Below are positions 1 through 4,525 of a stretch of 7,630 bases of DNA, piece after piece. The stretch spans positions 1-7,630 of the forward strand of contig JAJQAS010000180.1 of assembly GCA_021203685.1 (NCBI GenBank), in the 5' to 3' direction. Numbering within the stretch: the first letter of the stretch is position 1; each line of letters opens with the position of its first letter. Source of the stretch: Clostridiales bacterium (GTDB lineage Bacteria; Bacillota; Clostridia; Oscillospirales; Oscillospiraceae). The translations under genes and the position numbers were made by a program. Under the pieces are notes generated by a model that made no database searches, was not told the origin of the DNA, and was given only the letters and a program-made list of their open reading frames with translations.

Positions 1-17
1 CTCTGTTATACACCCGC

Positions 18-39
18 TGTCAAGTGTGACACGTTTTTT
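18..39 (+). terminator. weak terminator-like hairpin of an upstream gene
   Basis: A 5-bp stem TGTCA (18-22) / TGACA (27-31) with loop AGTG is followed two bases later by six T residues (34-39). It would suit a weak intrinsic terminator for a gene ending before the window. The stem is short, so it could be chance. Confidence 0.25.
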
Positions 40-147
40 GATGATTGCTATAGGCGTGAATTCGCGTGCTTAGACTTTATGATCCGCTTGCTTGAAGTAG
101 CAACGTTTTATAATATTGGAATTTACTAATTTGAATTTTTAAAACTA

Positions 148-176
148 TTGCAAATTTGACAATTCTGTGATATTCT
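148..176 (+). promoter_or_regulatory. candidate sigma-A promoter of the TerB-like/AAA+ operon
   Basis: TTGCAA (148-153), a 17-bp spacer and TATTCT (171-176) preceded by TGA, an extended -10 arrangement. Transcription would begin near 183, giving a leader of about 60 nt to the first start codon. A second -35-like box, TTGACA (156-161), lies inside the spacer but has no good -10 at the right distance. The rest of 1-147 is AT-rich and I see no gene in it; TATAAT at 109-114 has no convincing -35 partner. Confidence 0.45.
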
Positions 177-228
177 TAACTCACAAGCAAAAGTGTGTAT
201 ATTTTCATCTATGCACTTATATGATTAT

Positions 229-234
229 GGAGGA
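229..234 (+). promoter_or_regulatory. ribosome binding site deciding the start at 242
   Basis: GGAGGA lies 7 nt before the ATG at 242. This places the start there rather than at the longest-frame ATG at 167, which overlaps the putative promoter and has no Shine-Dalgarno sequence. Confidence 0.85.
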
Positions 235-241
235 ATATTTT

Positions 242-853
242 ATGGCTACGAAAAATGAACTTAAAACCATCATTGACAAAATGGCAGAAATGATGGACTC
301 CGTAGGTAAAGCGGTAGGAGTTAAGGAAGGCACTGGTAAAGCATTCAAAGGGGAACTTGCAATGTTTCTGATGTACCTTTCTGCATCTGATGGGGAAATC
401 AAGTGGGATGAAGCGTCTGTCATTTCTGATTTGTGCGATTTAAATCTGACGCCACAATCAATTGGAGACTTCATTAGAAAGAATAATATTTATTCTACTG
501 AATTTGAATCCAAAGTTCCTGCTACGCTGGACTTAATAGTTAAAGCTGACAACTTATTGATTAAAATGAATATGGATAATGGTCTTTCGGATGTCCCCAA
601 CTTGGTTATTTCTACCTATAAATATGCGGCAGAACAGCTGATAATGGCTGATGGAACAGCGGATGCTAATGAGCATAATGACTGCAAGATTTATATAGAT
701 ATGATGGAAAGGTATGTTAGAAACAATTCCGATAGAAGGAAATCTTCCGTTTCGGGTTTTACCAAAAACACTGGAGGAGTTTCTGCACCCACCAAAAGTG
801 GAGTTTCTGCGCCCACTAAAAGTGGAGTTTCTGCGCCGAAAAAGAAGGGTTAA
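242..853 (+). CDS. TerB-like helical protein with GVSAPTKS-repeat tail
   Basis: This 203-aa protein is predicted soluble, with no signal peptide or membrane segment. Residues ~36-162 look like a TerB-type all-helical domain with two acidic loops: SASDGEIKWDE (47-57) and MADGTADANE (135-144), matching the ADGxxxxxE signature of TerB-like folds. The domain aligns colinearly with the N-terminus of the next gene product (YLSASDG, KNNxYxxEFE, VPxTL, DG....E, IYIxM, YxRNN), so the two are paralogues. Residues 179-203 are a low-complexity basic tail: two exact GVSAPTKS copies, then GVSAPKKKG. The next gene follows after five bases, so the two are almost certainly co-transcribed. Function is not known. 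A partner, adaptor or substrate of the AAA+ protein is an inference. There are no TerC, TerD or TerZ neighbours, so a classical tellurite operon is not supported. Confidence 0.85.
   Translation: MATKNELKTIIDKMAEMMDSVGKAVGVKEGTGKAFKGELAMFLMYLSASDGEIKWDEASVISDLCDLNLTPQSIGDFIRKNNIYSTEFESKVPATLDLIVKADNLLIKMNMDNGLSDVPNLVISTYKYAAEQLIMADGTADANEHNDCKIYIDMMERYVRNNSDRRKSSVSGFTKNTGGVSAPTKSGVSAPTKSGVSAPKKKG
776..837 (+). repeat. 24-bp in-frame tandem repeat encoding GVSAPTKS
   Basis: The unit is GGAGTTTCTGCNCCCACNAA plus AAGT. Copy 1 is 776-799 and copy 2 is 800-823. Copy 3 starts at 824 and matches for 14 bases before changing to a lysine-rich end. The copies differ only at third codon positions. The unit is a multiple of three, so slippage would change tail length without breaking the frame. 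Confidence 0.9.
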
Positions 854-858
854 TTATT

Positions 859-2247
859 ATGAATCGTGCATTAAAAGACGCTATTAGCAGTCTTTTTGAT
901 TTCTGTGATACTGGTAAATCAAACTGGAAGAATGCGAAGGGAATCAGCATTGAGCGGGATCAGTTGAAGACGGAATTTATAAATTTTGTTTCTTATCTTT
1001 CCGCATCTGATGGAACAATCGCAACATTTGAAGCAGAGTTTCTAAACACATATTTTGATGTATTCATGACTGCGGAAGAACTTAGAAAGTATATTGATAA
1101 AAATAACACATATACCTCAGAGTTTGAGCAAACAGTGCCCAAAACACTGATTAGCTTAGTTGAAAGGGATAATAACGTTTATGCGAATAGTGGAAAGCTT
1201 TCGATTTCTTACAGTGCTACTTACTGTGCGGTTTTCGAGTGTGTCGCTAAGGAGTTTTTAGTCTGTGATGGTGAAGCGTCTGAAACGGAGGTTTCAGATA
1301 TGACCATTTACATTACTATGTTAAACGATTATCGAAGGAACAATTACGTCGGTCCTAAAAATGTAACATCCGGAATTGACGTTACTGTCATTCACGCTGG
1401 AGAAAATATTCCTAAAATTAACGAAAAAGGAGAAGTTGAAGAAACATTAGGCGATTTTTTGGAAGAACTAAATAATTTGGTAGGCTTAGAGACGGTAAAG
1501 AGGGACGTCAATTCTCTAATTCATTTGCAAGAGATTAAACGCTTAAGAAAAGCTCGTGGGCTGAAGGAAATCCCGGTTTCCAATCACTTGGTCTTTTATG
1601 GAAATCCTGGAACCGGAAAAACTACAGTAGCAAGGTTGCTTGCGAAGATTTATCATGCAATGGGAATCTTGTCTCAAGGACAATTTGTAGAGGTAGATCG
1701 TTCTGGTTTGGTCGCTGGTTATGTAGGGCAAACTGCATTAAAAGTACAGGAGGTTGTAAAAAGCGCATTGGGTGGTGTCCTATTTATAGATGAAGCTTAT
1801 GCGCTAACCCATTCGAGCAGTAGCAATGATTATGGGCAAGAAGCAATAGACACACTCTTGAAGGCAATGGAAGACAACCGTGAGGATTTTATTGTCATTG
1901 TAGCAGGTTACCCAGAGTTAATGGTAAAGTTTATAGATTCTAATCCTGGCCTCAGATCTAGATTTAATAAATATATTAACTTTGAGGATTACTCCGTAGC
2001 AGAATTAACTCGAATTTACAAGGTTATGTGCCAAAATGCAGGTTATACATCGACAGATGAAGCATTTGCATATGCCACAGAAGTTTTTGAGACTAAATAT
2101 AAAAATAGAGGCAAAAACTTTGCTAATGCACGTGAAGTGCGGAACTTTTTTGAAGCGGCTATTATTAAGCAATCAGATCGCTTGTTTGGAATGGAAAATC
2201 CAACAAACGAAGAACTATGCACATTAATTTTAGAAGATGTAAAGTAA
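859..2247 (+). CDS. TerB-like domain fused to CbbX/SpoVK-type AAA+ ATPase
   Basis: This 462-aa cytoplasmic protein has residues 1-162 paralogous to the preceding protein: YLSASDG 46-52, KNNTYTSEFE 81-90, CDGEASETE 136-144 and YRRNN 158-162. A linker of ~35 residues leads to an AAA+ module of the CbxX/CfqX (CbbX) class from ~200. Visible motifs are LVGLETVK (207-214), Walker A GNPGTGKT (248-255), pore-loop aromatic GYVG (287-290), Walker B VLFIDEAY (307-314), sensor-1 strand IVIVAGY (345-351), arginine finger in GLRSRF (364-369) and sensor 2 NAREVRNFF (423-431). All residues needed for ATP hydrolysis appear present. Relatives (Rubisco activase CbbX, SpoVK, ESX EccA) are hexameric remodelling motors that differ in their N-terminal region. 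Here the TerB-like domain replaces it and presumably selects the target. The ATG at 859 is preceded by GAAGGG (844-849) inside the end of the upstream gene. Codon use is AT-rich (many TTA, AGA, ATA), unlike the genes on the right. Confidence 0.92.
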   Translation: MNRALKDAISSLFDFCDTGKSNWKNAKGISIERDQLKTEFINFVSYLSASDGTIATFEAEFLNTYFDVFMTAEELRKYIDKNNTYTSEFEQTVPKTLISLVERDNNVYANSGKLSISYSATYCAVFECVAKEFLVCDGEASETEVSDMTIYITMLNDYRRNNYVGPKNVTSGIDVTVIHAGENIPKINEKGEVEETLGDFLEELNNLVGLETVKRDVNSLIHLQEIKRLRKARGLKEIPVSNHLVFYGNPGTGKTTVARLLAKIYHAMGILSQGQFVEVDRSGLVAGYVGQTALKVQEVVKSALGGVLFIDEAYALTHSSSSNDYGQEAIDTLLKAMEDNREDFIVIVAGYPELMVKFIDSNPGLRSRFNKYINFEDYSVAELTRIYKVMCQNAGYTSTDEAFAYATEVFETKYKNRGKNFANAREVRNFFEAAIIKQSDRLFGMENPTNEELCTLILEDVK

Positions 2248-2260
2248 TTGCAAAAGTGAT

Positions 2261-2332
2261 AGGCCGGATTGGCTGGCCTTCTCCTGTGCGGGAGTAGTGT
2301 ATGCGCCCCGCTTATAGATGAATGTGCTACTC
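2261..2332 (+). other. possible folded 3' UTR or small RNA segment
   Basis: Successive stems can form in RNA: AGGCC (2261-2265)/GGCCT (2275-2279); CTCC (2281-2284)/GGAG (2291-2294); and GAGTAGTGTAT (2292-2302) with ATGTGCTACTC (2322-2332), 11 pairs of which three are G-U. The second and third share bases and would be alternatives. No known RNA family is recognised. It begins 14 bases after the AAA+ stop codon, so it may simply be its 3' UTR. Confidence 0.3.
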
Positions 2333-2340
2333 TAACAGAG

Positions 2341-2376
2341 CAACTGCCCCGGCTGGAACTTCAGCCGGGGCAGTTG
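2341..2376 (+). terminator. perfect 15-bp hairpin, probable operon end
   Basis: CAACTGCCCCGGCTG (2341-2355) and its exact complement (2362-2376) flank the loop GAACTT. The stem is strong enough to stop transcription of the AAA+ operon. However, no U-tract follows directly; the nearest T5 is at 2391-2395. It may therefore act as an inefficient or factor-dependent terminator, or as an mRNA 3'-end stabiliser. Confidence 0.55.
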
Positions 2377-2478
2377 AAATGATGAAAATATTTTTCAAGT
2401 ATCATGATCTGTGCAACTGTAGGCTTGGATAAGCCATATTTTCAGAAAAAGTAATGCTTTTTATTGAAAATAAGATCA

Positions 2479-2520
2479 AACCCCGGCCCGTTTGGGCTGG
2501 GGTTCGCAGGGGCTTGGGGG
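2479..2520 (+). other. GC hairpin overlapping a G-quadruplex motif
   Basis: AACCCCGGCCC (2479-2489) pairs with GGGCTGGGGTT (2494-2504), 11 bp with one G-U, loop GTTT. The right arm is also part of four G-runs: GGG 2494-2496, GGGG 2499-2502, GGGG 2509-2512 and GGGGG 2516-2520, with loops of 2, 6 and 3 nt. This fits the G3+N1-7 quadruplex pattern. The two structures are mutually exclusive. On the minus strand the hairpin is followed by a T-rich stretch, so it could terminate minus-strand transcription. Confidence 0.4.
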
Positions 2521-2534
2521 TAGCAGGCCACCAA

Positions 2535-2568
2535 CAAGCAGCGGAGGTATATACCGAGGCATTGCTTG
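2535..2568. repeat. nested palindrome around GGTATATACC
   Basis: CAAGCA (2535-2540) and TGCTTG (2563-2568) form an outer inverted repeat around the perfect 10-bp palindrome GGTATATACC (2546-2555). Such a layout can be a protein-binding site or a transfer-origin-like site, but no relaxase, recombinase or repressor lies in the window to pair with it. Confidence 0.35.
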
Positions 2569-2694
2569 AGCTGGAGTTGAAAAGTTCCTGCGAGTCTATT
2601 AGGAAATGTCCTTCTGTCAAATTCTGAATTTTTTCTTTGCAGTCTGAGTTCCCTTATTAGTTTTTTTCAAAACTAAATTATGGTTTTGACGCCC

Positions 2695-2723
2695 TTGACA
2701 CTGCTTTTTGAGTTTGCTATGAT
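2695..2723 (+). promoter_or_regulatory. near-consensus extended -10 promoter of the araC transcript
   Basis: A perfect -35 TTGACA (2695-2700), a 17-bp spacer, and TATGAT (2718-2723) preceded by TGC (extended -10). Transcription should begin near 2730, giving a ~190-nt leader before the 34-aa ORF and ~295 nt before the regulator. A second TTGACG box lies at 2686-2691, and an AT-rich palindrome (2657-2676) sits just upstream as a possible operator. This is the strongest promoter in the window by eye. Confidence 0.75.
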
Positions 2724-2815
2724 AAAATTAGTTAATACCGCCAAAACCAGAACGAAGCGGTTGATTGAAAGAATGTCAAGTATCTGATTTTAGAGGGAAA
2801 GGGTAATCGCCGCTC

Positions 2816-2859
2816 GCTATTAGCCCGTTCACGATCAGTGAAACGGGAAGCGCAATAGC
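2816..2859 (+). other. long stem-loop in the araC leader
   Basis: The inner stem CCCGTTCAC (2824-2832) / GTGAAACGGG (2838-2847) has one bulged A and loop GATCA. An outer GCTATT (2816-2821) pairs with AATAGC (2854-2859) after an asymmetric internal loop. It lies between the promoter and the first ribosome site, so it could influence leader stability or translation. No known riboswitch class is recognised. Confidence 0.4.
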
Positions 2860-2919
2860 CACTCATAAGGCAACGCCAGGCGAAGCGCAAAAAAATGAGA
2901 AACAGGGGGGTATACAAGA

Positions 2920-3024
2920 ATGAACTGTTGCACGAGTCAAAGTATCAAGCGCCAGGCGCTTCCAAGTTGGTTTTTCGCTAATCTGCTGAAGATGCGTCCC
3001 ACGGGGGACCGGGAGGCCGTCTGA
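2920..3024 (+). CDS. possible 34-aa leader peptide coupled to the AraC regulator
   Basis: A short frame starts at ATG 2920 after AGGGGGG (2904-2910; 9-nt gap) and ends in TGA at 3022-3024. That stop shares its A with the regulator's ATG (TGATG), the classic geometry for translational coupling. The peptide begins MNCCTSQSIKRQALPSWFF and ends MRPTGDREAV. It has a Cys pair near the N-terminus and an amphipathic-looking centre, with no signal peptide. I do not recognise it. A competing 28-aa frame (2895-2981) overlaps it with a weaker start context. The peptide could be a real small protein, a regulatory leader, or an accident of a GC-rich leader. Confidence 0.4.
   Translation: MNCCTSQSIKRQALPSWFFANLLKMRPTGDREAV
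2947..2961. repeat. 15-bp palindrome AAGCGCC-A-GGCGCTT in the leader ORF
   Basis: A perfect inverted repeat centred on A2954. Its core CGCCAGGCG also occurs at 2874-2882, 76 bp upstream, and the 8-mer AAGCGCAA occurs at 2848-2855 and 2883-2890. These could be operator elements for autoregulation, but nothing confirms it. Confidence 0.35.
3011..3016 (+). promoter_or_regulatory. ribosome binding site of the AraC regulator
   Basis: GGGAGG lies 7 nt before the ATG at 3024, inside the end of the 34-aa frame. It supports this start. The same frame is closed upstream by TAA at 2979-2981. Confidence 0.7.
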
Positions 3025-4211
3025 TGACGGCGGCGCAGCTCTGTCCCTACATCGTCCGCCTGCTCCACGCGCCGGTCCGGGTCTATAACCCGGAAGGGAC
3101 ACTGACAAAACTCTATGTGGACAACGACGAGCAGGAGGACGTGCTGGAGCGGGACGCCGCTTTTCGGAAACAGCTGTTGGAAAAAGGTCGGGAAAACCAC
3201 CCTCTGCTCCACCTGGAGGCCAATCAGGTCATCTACGGTATTGTGCAGGGCGTCGGCGAGACCTATCTGCTGGGCCCCTGCGGCCTGACAGATGACACGA
3301 TCTCTGCGGCCAACCTGCTGAAACGCCTCCACGGACTGTCACCGGACAAACCCTATCGGGTCAGCTCCGCCATGATCGATGATTTCTACTGTGTGACGAT
3401 GATGCTATCCGAAGCGGTGACCGGAAAGTCGGAGGACTTCAACCAGATGTGGCTGGACAGCTTTTGTGACACTGTCATGCTGGAGGACGAAAGCCGACAG
3501 ATGAACCGGGTCTTTTACGCGAACCAGGAGAACAGGACCCTCCACAACTCCTACCAGCAGGAAATGCGGGAGCAGGAGAGCATCCGCACCGGCAACCGGG
3601 AGGCGCTGCTGGAGAGCTTTGGAGAGGCCTCTGTGGGACAAATTGGCAGACTGGCCTCCACGAAACTGCGATGGGCAAAGAACCTGGCCATTGTGGTGAT
3701 TACTTTGGCCAGCCGCTCTGCCATTGCCGGTGGCGTGCTGCCTGAGATTGCGTTCTCCATGTCGGATGCTTTCATTCAGCAGGTGGAGCAGCAGCAGAAC
3801 GAAGGGGACGCCATTACCCTGGCCCGACAGGCTGAGCTGGAATACTGTCAGGCAGTTCATGATATGTCCGCAGAGGCAGGCCGGAGTACTCTGGTCACTG
3901 ACTGTAGAAATCTGGTTTTGCAGCAGCTACACACACGCATCGAAATTCAGGAGCTCGCCAGGCAACTGGACGTGACCCCAGGCTACCTCTCGCAGACGTT
4001 CCTCCAGGAGGAGGGGATTAGCCTCAAGGACTACATCACCCGGGAGAAGCTGCGCTTTGCCAAGCAGCAACTCATCTACTCCAACGACTCCTACGAGACT
4101 ATCGCCTACACCTTTGCCTTCTCCTCTCAGAGCCATTTTGGGCAGGTGTTTAAGAAGTGGGAGGGCATGACCCCCGGTCAGTACCGGAAAAAGTATGGCC
4201 ACGTCAAGTAG
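3024..4211 (+). CDS. AraC/YesN-type transcriptional regulator
   Basis: A 395-aa cytoplasmic DNA-binding protein. The last ~100 residues are a standard AraC-type double helix-turn-helix. The first reading helix region is IEIQELARQLDVTPGYLSQT (306-325); the second is around SYETIAYTFAFSSQSHFGQV (356-375), closed by the family hallmark GMTPGQYRKKY (381-391). The ~290-residue N-terminal part is a ligand- or signal-sensing region of the kind seen in clostridial AraC regulators linked to carbohydrate genes, but not the cupin of AraC itself. Its signal cannot be read from the sequence. It includes a conserved-looking segment LASTKLRWAKNLAIVVITLA (210-229) and a helical stretch rich in Gln/Glu (164-196). 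The gene probably shares its transcript with the 34-aa frame and ends at the terminator at 4305. The downstream GH3 gene is its most likely target by adjacency. Codon use is GC-rich, like that gene and unlike the AAA+ operon. Confidence 0.9.
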   Translation: MTAAQLCPYIVRLLHAPVRVYNPEGTLTKLYVDNDEQEDVLERDAAFRKQLLEKGRENHPLLHLEANQVIYGIVQGVGETYLLGPCGLTDDTISAANLLKRLHGLSPDKPYRVSSAMIDDFYCVTMMLSEAVTGKSEDFNQMWLDSFCDTVMLEDESRQMNRVFYANQENRTLHNSYQQEMREQESIRTGNREALLESFGEASVGQIGRLASTKLRWAKNLAIVVITLASRSAIAGGVLPEIAFSMSDAFIQQVEQQQNEGDAITLARQAELEYCQAVHDMSAEAGRSTLVTDCRNLVLQQLHTRIEIQELARQLDVTPGYLSQTFLQEEGISLKDYITREKLRFAKQQLIYSNDSYETIAYTFAFSSQSHFGQVFKKWEGMTPGQYRKKYGHVK

Positions 4212-4304
4212 GCGAAAAAACAGTAGCCGTTAGTCAATTTAAACAAAAAACGTTTGAGCTTTTGACAAATATGTAGAAAAACAGGCTGAATTTGGAAATT
4301 TGAC

Positions 4305-4346
4305 ACAGCGCCGGGAAATTTGATATTTTCCGGCGCTGTTTTTTTC
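4305..4346 (+). terminator. intrinsic terminator of the AraC-type gene
   Basis: ACAGCGCCGGGAAAT (4305-4319) pairs with ATTTTCCGGCGCTGT (4325-4339), 15 bp with one G-U, loop TTGAT. Seven consecutive T residues follow (4339-4345). This is a textbook Rho-independent terminator on the + strand. Confidence 0.92.
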
Positions 4347-4455
4347 TATGATATAGCCATCACAGGCATCGAATCATTAACAGGAGATAAGATGCCAGCC
4401 GATATAGAATATGTACGGAAAACATCTTGCGGAGAGGAGCAAAAATAACGCACGT

Positions 4456-4474
4456 TGCCATTTGCATAATGGCA
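4456..4474. promoter_or_regulatory. inverted repeat upstream of the GH3 gene, possible operator
   Basis: TGCCATT (4456-4462) and AATGGCA (4468-4474) are separated by TGCAT. The repeat lies ~50 bp before the GH3 start codon. It could be a regulator-binding site or a leader hairpin. AraC-type proteins more often bind direct repeats, so the link to the neighbouring regulator is weak. Confidence 0.35.
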
Positions 4475-4510
4475 TTTCGTGAAAGCAAGTGCCTGTATGT
4501 ATCATTTTAC

Positions 4511-4517
4511 AAGGAGG
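4511..4517 (+). promoter_or_regulatory. ribosome binding site deciding the GH3 start
   Basis: AAGGAGG lies 8 nt before ATG 4526. It rules out the upstream in-frame TTG at 4427 as the main start and puts the first membrane segment near the N-terminus. Confidence 0.9.
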
Positions 4518-4525
4518 AAGAAAAA

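Larger units (their letters stand above)
2248..2694. other. structured non-coding gap after the AAA+ gene
   Basis: I see no gene with a ribosome site and protein-like composition here on either strand. The minus-strand frame at 2402-2620 looks spurious. Contents in order: a folded segment ending in a perfect hairpin (2261-2376), a small hairpin GGCTT/AAGCC (2422-2435), a GC-rich hairpin overlapping a four-tract G-run (2479-2520), a nested palindrome (2535-2568), and an AT-rich palindrome TTAGTTTT/AAAACTAA (2657-2676) just before the next promoter. The GC-rich block 2479-2600 sits between AT-rich stretches and could be a remnant of a mobile element, but nothing identifies one. Confidence 0.5.
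4212..4525 (+). other. regulatory gap between araC-type gene and GH3 gene
   Basis: These 314 bases hold no gene. They contain the regulator's terminator (4305-4346), two GGAAATTTGA copies (4294-4303 and 4314-4323, 20 bp apart), an inverted repeat (4456-4474) and the GH3 ribosome site. A promoter for the GH3 gene should lie between 4346 and about 4480, but no good pair of boxes is visible. TTAACA (4377-4382) with GATATA (4401-4406, 18-bp spacer) is the best weak candidate, which fits a promoter needing an activator. Confidence 0.5.

Noticed and set aside
167..241. Upstream ATG start for the first gene
   Set aside because: It overlaps the probable -10 region, lacks a ribosome site, and the added 25 residues do not belong to the paralogous domain. 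GGAGGA before 242 decides the start.
776..837. Short CRISPR-like array
   Set aside because: The 24-bp units are directly tandem with no spacers, lie in frame inside a gene and vary only at wobble positions.
242..2247. Classical tellurite-resistance (ter) operon
   Set aside because: Only TerB-like signatures are present. No TerC, TerD/TerZ or related genes accompany them in the window.
1..2340. Terminal inverted repeats CTCTGTTA (1-8) / TAACAGAG (2333-2340) bounding an insertion element
   Set aside because: The match stops after 8 bases, about what chance gives when comparing the two flanks. No transposase is present and no target duplication can be seen.
2402..2620. 72-aa minus-strand ORF in the gap
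   Set aside because: It has no ribosome site or recognisable motif, and it crosses the hairpin, the G-tracts and the palindrome.
2732..3108. Minus-strand frames opposite the araC promoter and leader
   Set aside because: They lie antisense to a strong promoter and a structured leader, and their compositions are Arg/Pro-rich shadow translations.
4262..4329. Promoters using TTGACA at 4262-4267 or 4300-4305
   Set aside because: The first has no -10 match. The second would use TATTTT inside the terminator stem, so it is unlikely to be functional.
4482..4495. CcpA cre site in TGAAAGCAAGTGCC
   Set aside because: The central CG and several symmetric positions of the cre consensus are missing.
4427..4525. 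Upstream TTG start for the GH3 gene
   Set aside because: The AAGGAGG at 4511-4517 is ideally placed for ATG 4526, and the extra 33 residues overlap the inverted repeat and regulatory gap.
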